From assembly GCA_964488085.1 (NCBI GenBank), contig CAZATK010000001.1:29148-93147 (forward strand): a DNA stretch of 64,000 nucleotides, read 5' to 3'. A program made the translations under genes and the position numbers. The notes under the pieces are model-generated. The model ran no database searches. It was not told where the DNA came from and saw nothing but the letters and a program-made list of their open reading frames with translations. Every line of letters begins with the position of its first letter. Position 1 is the stretch's first letter. The stretch is from CAZATK01 sp964488085. Lineage in GTDB: Bacteria; Patescibacteriota; Minisyncoccia; UBA6257; UBA11618. Below are positions 7,770-15,029 of this stretch, piece by piece.

Positions 7770-8800
7770 AATGCCTCTCCCACCCTCTCTATATGTTTAA
7801 CTAAAGTTGTTGCATACCCCCACTCATTGTCATACCAAGAAAATACTTTAACCAAATCTCCATCAACTACTTTAGTAAAAGACAAATCAATGATCGCTCC
7901 ATAAGGCATACCAATTACATCAGAAGAAACTATAGGATCTTCAACAACCGTTAAAACATCTTTCCAGCGCTGTTCTCCTGCCGCTTTGCGAAATATATCA
8001 TTAACCTCTTCAACGCTGGTTGGCCTTGCCGAAACAAAAGTAAAATCCCCTAACGAAACAACTATTGATGGCACCCTAATTGCCATGCCATCAAATTTTC
8101 CTTCTAAATTTTTTAACACTCTTGTAACCGAAACTGTAACGCCACTAGCAGCTGGAATAATATTCATAGATGCCGCTCTGCCACGACGAAAATCTTTACT
8201 CTTACCAGCCAGACTATCAACTAAACTTTGAGTGGCCGTATAAGCGTGGACGGAGCTTAAAAATGCTTTTTTGACGCCGACAGTTTCCGACATAATAGCC
8301 GCCACCGGATGAGTGGCATTGGTAGTGCATGAGCCATTGGAAGTAATAAGGCAGTTTTTGAATTGCTCTTCATTTAGTCCCAATAAAACTGTTTTGGCTT
8401 TCTCTTGCTCTTCGTCTTTTGCGGGAGAAGAAATAACAACTCTTTTAGCGCCCGCTTTTAAATGCGCTGAAGATTTTTCAAAGGACTCAAAAATTCCAGT
8501 CGCCTCTAGGGCGACATCAACATCCAAGTCTTTCCACGGCAGTAGAGAAGGATCTTTTTCTTGTAAAACCAAAGTTCTTTTCCCATCCACAATTAAATAA
8601 TTTTTACCGCCTTCAGTGGTTGTTTGAATATTTTTATTGTAAGTTCTGTAAACAGTGTCATATTTTAAAAGATAGGCCAGATTATCAACATCGCTAAGAT
8701 CGTTAATGGCAACAATATCAAATTTTTCATGAGCTTGGCGAAAAAATAATCGCCCAATACGACCAAAACCATTGATAGCAATTTTTATTTTTTTATTCAT
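7766..8800 (-). CDS. gap: Glyceraldehyde-3-phosphate dehydrogenase
   Basis: This enzyme oxidises glyceraldehyde 3-phosphate to 1,3-bisphosphoglycerate with NAD(P). The start was placed at the ATG at 8800 because MNKKIKIAINGFGRIGRLFFR is the normal N-terminus. The open frame extends 30 codons upstream into the DUF192 gene and that part is not family-like. The product is 344 aa. The Rossmann motif GFGRIGR lies at about residue 10, and the catalytic cysteine is in SNGSCTTNATHPVAAIM near residue 157, where the second cysteine often seen in SCTTNC is alanine. WYDNEWGY near the C-terminus is conserved. Confidence 0.95.
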   Translation of the reverse strand: MNKKIKIAINGFGRIGRLFFRQAHEKFDIVAINDLSDVDNLAYLLKYDTVYRTYNKNIQTTTEGGKNYLIVDGKRTLVLQEKDPSLLPWKDLDVDVALEATGIFESFEKSSAHLKAGAKRVVISSPAKDEEQEKAKTVLLGLNEEQFKNCLITSNGSCTTNATHPVAAIMSETVGVKKAFLSSVHAYTATQSLVDSLAGKSKDFRRGRAASMNIIPAASGVTVSVTRVLKNLEGKFDGMAIRVPSIVVSLGDFTFVSARPTSVEEVNDIFRKAAGEQRWKDVLTVVEDPIVSSDVIGMPYGAIIDLSFTKVVDGDLVKVFSWYDNEWGYATTLVKHIERVGEAL

Positions 8801-8807
8801 TGTAGTA

Positions 8808-9293
8808 TCAGTATAAAACAAGTTTACCCCCTTCGTAAATAAAAACTTCACTCCCCTCGCGGACTCCCCATTTACTGGCAGAACCGGCATTAATTTCTAA
8901 AACAAGATTAACCGGTTCAGGAGAAGAACGCAGTTCAAGATTGCTGATCGTGGCTGGAGGAACATTTTCTGCCAAACCAACTACTTTATTATTTTTAATC
9001 CAAATAATATCTAGAGGAAATTTCATGCCGCGCATCCAAAATTTTTGAATGGCTGGTTCATTAAAAATGAAAAGCATGCCATCATTTTCACCTAAAAACT
9101 TTCTGCCGGATAACCCCTTTGCCCTGCCCCAGTCATTTTGGGCAACTTCAACTCGCCACTCTTGAGTATTGATTTTGACTTTTACATTCCCGCCTATCAA
9201 AGTTTTTGGATAAAAAAGATAAATTAATATCGCGATTATAATAAATACAAAAACTATGGTCGCCACAATGGGAATCATTTTCTTTTTATTCAT
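8808..9293 (-). CDS. DUF192 membrane-anchored protein
   Basis: This is a DUF192 family protein of unknown biochemical role. The 161-aa product has an N-terminal membrane anchor (about residues 7-28) and then the DUF192 domain. Landmarks are WGRAKGLSGRKFLGENDGMLFIF, the FWMRGMKFPLDIIWI block and LEINAGSASKWGVREG. The domain would face the cell exterior. It lies 7 bp upstream of gap in the same direction. The family is common in small genomes, and its placement in a metabolic operon gives no clear functional hint. Confidence 0.88.
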   Translation of the reverse strand: MNKKKMIPIVATIVFVFIIIAILIYLFYPKTLIGGNVKVKINTQEWRVEVAQNDWGRAKGLSGRKFLGENDGMLFIFNEPAIQKFWMRGMKFPLDIIWIKNNKVVGLAENVPPATISNLELRSSPEPVNLVLEINAGSASKWGVREGSEVFIYEGGKLVLY

Positions 9294-9310
9294 CGTTGTT
9301 TTTAATTATA

Positions 9311-9408
9311 AACCCTCTCCGCGTAGTTTGCTACGCGGCATCAGGGGAGGGTTTTTCGGAGAAGAGTCGGCTCCGCCGACCCTTTATTTTTAGTCGCCTA
9401 CGGGCGAC
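9311..9408. repeat. Array of three hairpins overlapping the 3-prime end of a gene
   Basis: Three consecutive inverted repeats are visible. The first is a nested hairpin at 9311-9355 (inner stem CCGCGTAG/CTACGCGG). The second is GTCGGC/GCCGAC at 9366-9380, and the third is GTCGCC/GGCGAC at 9393-9408. The first could act as a transcription terminator, but it is not followed by a good T tract on either strand. The stop codon of the methyltransferase gene lies inside the first stem, and hairpins two and three are translated. The design resembles other short hairpin mosaics in this window (17345-17445 and 62255-62332). Confidence 0.7.
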
Positions 9409-9921
9409 CTCGCCCTTCATCCCACCGCCAATGCGGGGGCTTTCGGGCTCGAAACCGATAAAATGAAAACTGACAATACCAAAGGCCACTGCAACATTTA
9501 ATGATTCTTTTTTACCATGCATGGGGATTTCTAAAATCGTATCACATTTTTTAAGAATCGTTGGCGAAAGCCCTTTAATTTCATTTCCTAAAACAAAAAC
9601 AGTATTTTTAATATCATGAGAGGCGACTTTGAATTTATAATAAGGCATTGATTTTTTTGATTGCTCAATAGCCACAATTTTATATCTTTCTTTTTTTAAT
9701 TGATCAATAACAGTGCTTGTTCTTTTCGCAAATTCCCATTGAACTGTTTTTTCCGCCCCCAACGAAACTTTAGTAAATTTTTGTAAGGGCGCGCCAAAAC
9801 GATCCAGTGGTTGGGGAGTGATTCCGCACAGGTAAATTTTCTCTATACCCACTGCGTCAGCCGTTCTAAAAATAGAACCGACATTGTAAATGCTACGAAT
9901 GTTGTGCAGTATAACTTTCAT
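9331..9921 (-). CDS. SpoU/TrmH-family RNA 2-prime-O-methyltransferase
   Basis: This is a SPOUT-fold methyltransferase of rRNA or tRNA. The product is 196 aa with the three family motifs: HNIRSIYNVGSIFRTADAVG at the N-terminus, FVLGNEIKGLSP near residue 110 and IPMHGKKESLNVAVAFGIVSF near residue 132, which form the knotted SAM site. The last roughly 37 residues (PRIGGGMKGEVARRR and on) do not look like the family. They are encoded by a hairpin array and are probably an extension created by repeat insertion. The target nucleotide cannot be assigned from sequence. Confidence 0.9.
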   Translation of the reverse strand: MKVILHNIRSIYNVGSIFRTADAVGIEKIYLCGITPQPLDRFGAPLQKFTKVSLGAEKTVQWEFAKRTSTVIDQLKKERYKIVAIEQSKKSMPYYKFKVASHDIKNTVFVLGNEIKGLSPTILKKCDTILEIPMHGKKESLNVAVAFGIVSFHFIGFEPESPRIGGGMKGEVARRRLKIKGRRSRLFSEKPSPDAA

Positions 9922-9942
9922 TAGAAATGTAATTTATACCAT

Positions 9943-9971
9943 TTGACTAAATATTACAAATGTTTTAATAT
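9943..9971 (+). promoter_or_regulatory. Predicted sigma70-type promoter of csrA
   Basis: A minus-35 box TTGACT (9943-9948), a 17-bp spacer and a minus-10 box TAATAT (9966-9971) point towards csrA. Transcription would begin near 9978, giving a leader of about 42 nt. On the other strand a TATAAA box in the same stretch could serve the divergent methyltransferase gene. The match to consensus is good; no experimental support exists here. Confidence 0.65.
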
Positions 9972-10004
9972 GCGGGAAGTTCGTTTTTCAGCCCCACACC
10001 CAGA

Positions 10005-10018
10005 GAGAAGGAGTTCTC
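10005..10018 (+). promoter_or_regulatory. CsrA-type GGA hairpin enclosing the csrA Shine-Dalgarno sequence
   Basis: GAGAA (10005-10009) and TTCTC (10014-10018) form a perfect 5-bp stem around the tetraloop GGAG (10010-10013). The loop is the core of the Shine-Dalgarno AAGGAG, 6 nt before the ATG at 10020. A GGA presented in the loop of a short hairpin at the ribosome binding site is the known high-affinity CsrA site. This predicts translational autorepression by the product of the downstream gene. Confidence 0.7.
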
Positions 10019-10019
10019 A

Positions 10020-10214
10020 ATGTTAGTCCTTACCCGCAGAAGGAATGAAATTATTATGATTAATGATAATATCAAGATTGTTGTTGTTGACATCAGAGGA
10101 GACAAAGTGCGACTGGGCATAGAAGCGCCCAAAGAAGTGCCCGTACACCGCCGAGAAGTGTACGATGCCATTCAGAGGGAGAGCAAAAAGGGCGAAGACC
10201 CGCAAACCGATTAA
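10020..10214 (+). CDS. csrA: Carbon storage regulator CsrA (RNA-binding translational regulator)
   Basis: CsrA is a homodimeric RNA-binding protein that blocks or stabilises mRNAs by binding GGA motifs. The 64-aa product begins MLVLTRRRNEIIMINDNIKI and continues through GDKVRLGIEAPKEVPVHRRE. The RNA-contacting residues V42 and R44 of the family are present. It has a strong Shine-Dalgarno sequence, its own promoter and its own terminator, so it is monocistronic and divergent from the methyltransferase gene. No CsrB-like sponge RNA or FliW gene is visible in the window. Confidence 0.95.
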   Translation: MLVLTRRRNEIIMINDNIKIVVVDIRGDKVRLGIEAPKEVPVHRREVYDAIQRESKKGEDPQTD

Positions 10215-10220
10215 GTGACA

Positions 10221-10256
10221 AATCCGTTCGCCAGTGGCGAACGGATTATTTTTTTA
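10221..10256 (+). terminator. Rho-independent terminator after csrA
   Basis: The stem AATCCGTTCGCC (10221-10232) pairs with GGCGAACGGATT (10236-10247) around an AGT loop and is followed by a run of T. It lies 6 bp after the csrA stop. The T run overlaps the stop codon of the convergent gene at 10254, and the A-rich side is weak, so it mainly ends csrA transcription. Confidence 0.85.
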
Positions 10257-12899
10257 TTCTTTAAAATAATATCTTGTGGGATCGGCTAATTTTAATTTAA
10301 AATTTTGACTGCCTCCGCCAGAACTTTCAAAATCATAATAAGCAATAGTTATGTAATCAGTGCTGGTGGCATTGTGCAATGTTTTTATTTTTATCTTATT
10401 TGGTTCAATAAAATTATAATTATAAGCAACATTACTTATACCGCCGCCACTGCCAAATCCCTCCGGAGTATCAGGCAGAATCACAGAATAACGAGGCGCT
10501 CCGTCACCAGAATACATTGGATATTGCAACGATAAAAGATTATTGCTTTGAGGAACCCAACCAGTATTATCATCAGTAGTAATTGATTCTTGCACCAAAG
10601 GATCTGTATTTAAATAAAATGCTAAAATTTTCCAAGCATCTTTTCTTTCGGGCGCAAATGGGTATTGGTCAAAAATTAAATCAATATAATTATTGCTATC
10701 ATCATTATTTTTATAAAAAGAAACTGCCCTTAAAAAACCGCCCCCTGCTGTAGGGGCTGTAACATTCTCAACCGTAGACGATCCGCTGACTTGAAAATCG
10801 CCGATATTGTCTTTTCTTTTTAAACTTTTCCCCGGAGCAAAATCTGAGAATGTGTCTTTGCTATAATTAAAACTATCAACTATATCTGAATCACTACTTC
10901 CATCTATTTTATCTTGATTGCGAACCAGATAAACAGATCCGGCTGTATTATTTAAACTGCCACTTGCCCATTTCATATCAGCTGCTTTTCCCGCCGGAGG
11001 GTCTCCAAACCAAATTAAGAAAAATCCTTTAGAATTTATTTTATTACCGGCTTCAAAATTCTTTTTAGATATTACGCCAGAACTGGAAGCTACTTGAATG
11101 GACCATTCCGATATATCAATTGCCTGATCGTTAGGATTATATAGTTCTATAAATTCTTTATTATCATCTGAACCTTCCGCGTCAAAAAGAAATTCGCTTA
11201 TAAAAACTTTTAAAACAAGAGGGGGTGTGGTTGCGTTTGTAACTGTGGCTGTATTTACAACAACGCTATTATTAACACTCCCGCTTCCGCCAGTTAACGA
11301 ACCACTTTCATTATTAACTACAATAACCGGCTGACTATTTTCCATCCTAGGAGTACCGCTAACTGGACCAGTGTGCCAATTCAAATTTGATTCTCTTTCC
11401 ATTGTTTTTCTTTCTGTATTAATACCCGCTGGCCAATTGGGCTGGGCAAAAACTTCGTCAATCAAAATACAATTATTATCAAAAAGACGAAGACCTTCGT
11501 TTTCATTACTAATTGATCCTTTAAATACAAAATCAGCCGCGACAGATAGCACGGACTGATCGTCTGTTCTTTCTAATAAATAAAAACCATTTCTGGAAAC
11601 CATTGATTCTTTGGGAAAATTAAATTTAATTTGTTCATCCTTATCTATCAGCCACCAATCGGAAATATTAAAAGTGTCATTGCTAATATTTTTTAATTCA
11701 ACCCATTCGTCATTGCTGTCATTTACAGAACCCATCCACGCAATTTCGTTAATTAAAATATTTTGATGAGTCGGAGTTGAAGAGGAGTTATAAGAACAGG
11801 CAGGGAGTTGTGGCTCCTTGGTTTCTATAACGCTTGAAACTACCTGATTATTCCCCTCAAGAGATATCACAGCTCTTTCTTTTAAACCACTTTCACTATT
11901 ACCCCTCGCCTTTGATATAACCGTATCAACTAAACTAGCTAATAAGGGTTTGCTAGAATCAGCCAATTCTTTTTTATTAGCTTCTTCAAAAAATAAATTT
12001 ACCAATCCAGCGCCATGTTGAATAGATTTTATGGAAAGACGATTCCAGTAATCATTTAAAACAAAATGATTATCGATACTTTTGCCCGATGCTTGTACCC
12101 AAGAAAATAAATTATTTGATCGTGCTAAAAAATAGTCTCCAAATTCTTTATCCGTTTTAAATTCATATAATCTTCCATCTTTATGTCTCTTAAAATAATT
12201 TGATTTGGGATTTATATAGCCACCAACATTCGTTGTGTCCTTACTATAAAACCCCTCATTAGAATATTTAGCAACGCTATCAAAATATTCATCAACAGAT
12301 TTCAAGTTAATAGGTTGCTTCGTAGATAAAATTTCTACATTGATCTTTTTTTCCTTAGTAAAAATTTCATAAGGACTACCTTCGGGATGGGGGTCGTTAC
12401 GAGTATGGTCGGGTACGGCCATATCTTCTAATAAATGCAAAACATGCCCCAAGGCATACATAGCCATTTCTTTTTCCCCGTCTTGCCAATATCTTATGGC
12501 TCTTTCCCAAGTAAAATCTTTATTAGATAAATTATTTTCTATTTTTTTCTTTTCTACCGACGACAAAACACTCGCTTCTAACGGCAAATATTTAAAAGCC
12601 AATTGCGACTTAGAATTTTGCGCCCAACTTTTAGCTTTCTCCCAACTTCTCCAGCCAATTGTTAACCCCTTATTATTAATAGGGTCATAAAAATGATTTA
12701 AATAACGAGGCGGATCGTCTTCTTTACGAACCCCATCAATTAAAAAATTAACCAAATCATTACTTATTTTACTTGCCGGATAGTACTCGTTATAAAAGTT
12801 TAGTATTTCTTTGGTAAGAGTAGTGTGAGCGCTCAAAGAATAGGCATTGCTTAAAGATGGTATTAACAAAAACAAAAAAATTAAAAAACGCCATCTCAT
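10254..12899 (-). CDS. Secreted zinc-dependent phospholipase C-like protein with two lamin-tail domains
   Basis: The 881-aa product has a signal peptide (FLIFLFLLIPSLSNAYS, cleavage about residue 19). An N-terminal domain like zinc-dependent phospholipase C/P1 nuclease follows, with His in SAHTTLTKEILNFY near residue 25 and the metal cluster HVLHLLEDMAVPDHTRNDPHP near residues 150-170. Two lamin-tail domains come next, ILINEIAWMGSVND about residue 385 and VFISEFLFDAEGSDD about residue 560, and a beta-rich C-terminal region. The likely role is a surface or secreted hydrolase acting on phospholipid or phosphodiester bonds. No membrane anchor or sortase motif is seen at the C-terminus. It is followed upstream by a small anchored protein gene (7-bp gap). 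Confidence 0.78.
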   Translation of the reverse strand: MRWRFLIFLFLLIPSLSNAYSLSAHTTLTKEILNFYNEYYPASKISNDLVNFLIDGVRKEDDPPRYLNHFYDPINNKGLTIGWRSWEKAKSWAQNSKSQLAFKYLPLEASVLSSVEKKKIENNLSNKDFTWERAIRYWQDGEKEMAMYALGHVLHLLEDMAVPDHTRNDPHPEGSPYEIFTKEKKINVEILSTKQPINLKSVDEYFDSVAKYSNEGFYSKDTTNVGGYINPKSNYFKRHKDGRLYEFKTDKEFGDYFLARSNNLFSWVQASGKSIDNHFVLNDYWNRLSIKSIQHGAGLVNLFFEEANKKELADSSKPLLASLVDTVISKARGNSESGLKERAVISLEGNNQVVSSVIETKEPQLPACSYNSSSTPTHQNILINEIAWMGSVNDSNDEWVELKNISNDTFNISDWWLIDKDEQIKFNFPKESMVSRNGFYLLERTDDQSVLSVAADFVFKGSISNENEGLRLFDNNCILIDEVFAQPNWPAGINTERKTMERESNLNWHTGPVSGTPRMENSQPVIVVNNESGSLTGGSGSVNNSVVVNTATVTNATTPPLVLKVFISEFLFDAEGSDDNKEFIELYNPNDQAIDISEWSIQVASSSGVISKKNFEAGNKINSKGFFLIWFGDPPAGKAADMKWASGSLNNTAGSVYLVRNQDKIDGSSDSDIVDSFNYSKDTFSDFAPGKSLKRKDNIGDFQVSGSSTVENVTAPTAGGGFLRAVSFYKNNDDSNNYIDLIFDQYPFAPERKDAWKILAFYLNTDPLVQESITTDDNTGWVPQSNNLLSLQYPMYSGDGAPRYSVILPDTPEGFGSGGGISNVAYNYNFIEPNKIKIKTLHNATSTDYITIAYYDFESSGGGSQNFKLKLADPTRYYFKE

Positions 12900-12906
12900 T
12901 TCTATT

Positions 12907-13395
12907 TTATAAACTTTCTATTTTCCACAAACCAGAAAACTTATTAAATTCCATATTTATATCTGCACCAACTAACCCATCTTCTTGGCGAATAACAAAT
13001 TTAAAGTCATTCTCATCAATTATATTTTCCAAATCTGGCCTAGCCTCACCTAAATCCTCTGCCATTTTCTGCATAAGTCCCTGATCTTTAACATCTTGTA
13101 AATATTCCACCCATTGATCTCTTTTTCCTAAATCATCAACCATAAAATATTTACTCGCCAACTCCACATCTTCCTTCTTCAAAGCATCAATAAACAAATT
13201 TAAGGTTTCTTCCGGCGTTTTTCCGCCATAATTGTCGGCCGTCATTGCCTCTTCATAATTTTGAATAAATTCTTCCCCAGCATCTATGCTAGAATCTCTA
13301 TTTTGCCAAACGGTCTTCCAATAAAAAAATCCCAACCCCACAGCAACAACTACTAAAGCTAATAATAAATATTGACGCAATCCCATTAATTTCAT
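12907..13395 (-). CDS. Membrane-anchored extracytoplasmic protein of unknown function
   Basis: The 162-aa product has an N-terminal membrane helix (about residues 6-25) and then a mixed alpha/beta domain. The helical segment KTPEETLNLFIDALKKEDVELASKYF resembles the start of NTF2-like/DUF4878-type folds, in which a helix pair packs on a curved sheet. The end KFSGLWKIESL, a strand with conserved tryptophan, also fits such a fold. This is a pattern judgement only. It precedes the phospholipase-like gene by 7 bp in the same direction, so the two are probably cotranscribed. Confidence 0.6.
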   Translation of the reverse strand: MKLMGLRQYLLLALVVVAVGLGFFYWKTVWQNRDSSIDAGEEFIQNYEEAMTADNYGGKTPEETLNLFIDALKKEDVELASKYFMVDDLGKRDQWVEYLQDVKDQGLMQKMAEDLGEARPDLENIIDENDFKFVIRQEDGLVGADINMEFNKFSGLWKIESL

Positions 13396-13485
13396 AATCC
13401 ATCCAGCATAACACGCTAATTTTTAAAATCCACAAAAATTATCAATGTTTTTAACCAAAATAAAAACTATGAAATCTATTTGATA

Positions 13486-13529
13486 AAATACCCTAACTTT
13501 TCAACGATCGTTGAAAAGTTAGGGTATTT
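13486..13529. repeat. Perfect 44-bp palindrome at the 3-prime end of a PaaX/Cas2-like gene
   Basis: The sequence 13486-13529 is identical to its own reverse complement with no mismatch and no loop. The centre is ACGATCGT at 13504-13511 and the core is CTTTTCAACGATCGTTGAAA. It covers the stop codon of the gene at 13528. It shares the half-site TCGTkGAAAAGT with a second 44-bp palindrome at the other end of the gene. As RNA it would form a strong hairpin and may also serve as a terminator. Confidence 0.9.
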
Positions 13530-14082
13530 ATAAGGTGCCCGACTCTTTAACACTAAAAATTCGGACATAAGATAATAGATTTTGATCTCTAAGATACTCT
13601 AAAAATAACTTCGGCAGCGAAGTACAACCCGTCCAGACACTTTTTTGAGTTTGTTTGAAGCCTAATGCCACCAGTTCCATTCTAAGTACATCTCTTTTAT
13701 ATCTTTCCTTTTCTGGAATATCAAAAATAATTACAGTTTTAATATCTTTATTTTTATTTTCTAAAATTTGATTTTTATAAGTTGTATAACGATCAATTTT
13801 GCTTAAATATCTATTGATAAATCTTCGTCCTTTTTTCGTAATATTCCATATACCCCAACCACTTCTTTCAGCTAAACCACTTTTACCAAGACTATTAAGA
13901 GCTGATCTAAACGCTTTTTCGTTAATAATATTTGGCGCCTTAACTTGTTTATTCTTCCTTATATAATCTTTCGCTAATGAAATTATAATCTTGGCTCCAG
14001 CCCTGCCATTAGTTACAGAAACAAGAGTAATTAACGTTAGTTTCGTTAAAGTAATAAATAATTTTTCTTCATTAAAATTCAT
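13528..14082 (-). CDS. PaaX-like regulator with winged helix and Cas2-like domain
   Basis: The start was placed at the ATG at 14082 (MNFNEEKLFITLTKLTL), because the longer frame begins inside the flanking palindrome. The 184-aa product has an N-terminal winged-helix region (NEKAFRSALNSLGKSGLAER, NITKKGRRFINRYLS). A Cas2-like ferredoxin-fold domain follows from about residue 110, with strand TVIIFDIPEKER carrying the Asp, then VLRMELVALGFKQTQKSVWTG. This is the PaaX/COG3327 architecture. No cas1, cas effector or CRISPR array is nearby, so CRISPR adaptation is unlikely. The flanking twin palindromes suggest an operator it binds or ends it acts on. Confidence 0.75.
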   Translation of the reverse strand: MNFNEEKLFITLTKLTLITLVSVTNGRAGAKIIISLAKDYIRKNKQVKAPNIINEKAFRSALNSLGKSGLAERSGWGIWNITKKGRRFINRYLSKIDRYTTYKNQILENKNKDIKTVIIFDIPEKERYKRDVLRMELVALGFKQTQKSVWTGCTSLPKLFLEYLRDQNLLSYVRIFSVKESGTL

Positions 14083-14089
14083 AACTACA

Positions 14090-14133
14090 AAAATATAGCA
14101 CTTTTCCACGATCGTGGAAAAGTGCTATATTTT
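14090..14133. repeat. Perfect 44-bp palindrome overlapping the promoter of a PaaX/Cas2-like gene
   Basis: 14090-14133 is a perfect palindrome centred on ACGATCGT at 14108-14115, with core CTTTTCCACGATCGTGGAAA. It has the same 44-bp length and the same half-site TCGTkGAAAAGT as the palindrome at 13486-13529. The two centres are 604 bp apart and enclose the gene. On the minus strand a TATATT minus-10-like box sits within the outer arm, so binding here could block transcription of the gene at 13528-14082. Confidence 0.9.
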
Positions 14134-14178
14134 AAAAACCTTTAAATTTATAAATAAACTTACAAATTCACAATAATA

Positions 14179-14203
14179 AATTCCGCCACTTAGTGGCGGA
14201 ATT
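14179..14203. terminator. Hairpin between convergent/tandem units
   Basis: AATTCCGCCACT (14179-14190) pairs with AGTGGCGGAATT (14192-14203) across a single T. It lies 36 bp beyond the stop of the GNAT gene (minus strand) and upstream of the palindrome-bounded gene. It lacks a clear T tract, so termination is possible but not certain. Confidence 0.5.
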
Positions 14204-14238
14204 AGCAACGAGATCAGCAAATGACGAATTTCAAAACC

Positions 14239-14730
14239 TTAAAGCCCCACAGATTCGACATAAGCAAACGAATCTCTACAATAAAAAAATCGATAAGCGT
14301 CTTCATTTTTATAAAATCCTCTCAATACATTAATAGCCTTAAATCCTATGGCTTTAAAAAACAATTGGCCATCAAGATTAGAACTTCTGACATTTACAGT
14401 AACCATGACATGCTTATCGCTGGAAAAGTTTTCCTCAAGCAACGCGTCTATCGTTTGAGTACCGATGCCTTTGCGACGATAAGCTGAAGTTACAACAAAA
14501 TTTAAAAGATGAAGTTTTCTTCTGCCTAACTTGTAAATTACGTATCCAACCACCATATCACCTATCATAACAACTCTTCCCAGACAATCTCTTTTTCGTA
14601 AAAAACGCACAAAATCCCTTTCAACCCAAAAATGCTCGAAGCTCTCTTTTTCAATATTTAATACTGCAGTCATATGTTTTTGAAACATACATTCAGTGTG
14701 AAATTCTAAAATTTCTTTCCTTGCAACCAT
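14239..14730 (-). CDS. GNAT-family N-acetyltransferase (RimI-like)
   Basis: This acyl-CoA-dependent acetyltransferase of 163 aa has the acetyl-CoA-binding P-loop in SAYRRKGIGTQTIDALLE (about residues 83-100) preceded by the strand LHLLNFVVT. The later FFKAIGFKAINVLRGFY resembles RimI-type enzymes that acetylate protein or peptide N-termini; the true substrate is unknown. Translation is helped by a strong Shine-Dalgarno AAAGGAG (14737-14743), 6 nt before the ATG, which is unusual for this window. The gene sits alone between the two hairpin-bounded units. Confidence 0.85.
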   Translation of the reverse strand: MVARKEILEFHTECMFQKHMTAVLNIEKESFEHFWVERDFVRFLRKRDCLGRVVMIGDMVVGYVIYKLGRRKLHLLNFVVTSAYRRKGIGTQTIDALLEENFSSDKHVMVTVNVRSSNLDGQLFFKAIGFKAINVLRGFYKNEDAYRFFYCRDSFAYVESVGL

Positions 14731-14793
14731 TTATAGCTCCTTTCAAAGAAAAGCGATGGGGGGAGCGTGGTTTAACTGTCTAAGGTTATAAAA

Positions 14794-14972
14794 ATGAAGA
14801 TACCACGGGCTTCCTCCTTTGTCCAAGACTGAAGCCGAGACTACGGAAGGACAAGTACGCCCGTGGTATCTTCTGCCTTCTTCTAATCCGCCAGCTGACG
14901 GATTAGTCTGGCTTCGCCAGAAAAACTTCATCCATGGGCTCACGCCCATGGTATTAAGTTTTAAAGTCATAA
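14794..14972. repeat. Left inverted-repeat arm of a hairpin-bounded element
   Basis: This 179-bp arm is the inverted counterpart of 15618-15770. Reading inward from its outer end it contains four hairpins: H4 GAAGATACCACGGGC (14796-14810) pairing with 14859-14873, H3 at 14883-14906, H2 at 14907-14921 and H1 CCATGGGC/GCCCATGG at 14932-14951. The inner end is AGTCATAA. The H4 loop is longer here than in the right arm and holds an extra inner pairing (CTTTGTCC/GGACAAG). The stretch 14731-14793 outside the arm holds only the ribosome binding site of the GNAT gene. Confidence 0.85.
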
Positions 14973-14991
14973 AAAGTTATAAATGTCAATA

Positions 14992-15019
14992 TTGAAATTT
15001 TCCGGAAATGTTTTATAAT
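14992..15019 (+). promoter_or_regulatory. Promoter of a leaderless PaaX/Cas2-like gene
   Basis: TTGAAA (14992-14997), a 16-bp spacer and a perfect TATAAT (15014-15019) lie just upstream of the ATG at 15030. The expected start of transcription is at about 15026-15027, leaving a leader of only 3-4 nt, so the mRNA would be essentially leaderless. Confidence 0.7.
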
Positions 15020-15029
15020 GTAGCCATTT

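Noticed and set aside
8801..8890. N-terminal extension of GAPDH by 30 residues
   Set aside because: The extension overlaps the DUF192 gene and is not family-like; the ATG at 8800 gives the canonical N-terminus.
14743..14970. 75-aa reading frame on the minus strand
   Set aside because: It runs across the hairpins of the left inverted arm, has no family features and no ribosome binding site; it is a by-product of the repeat.
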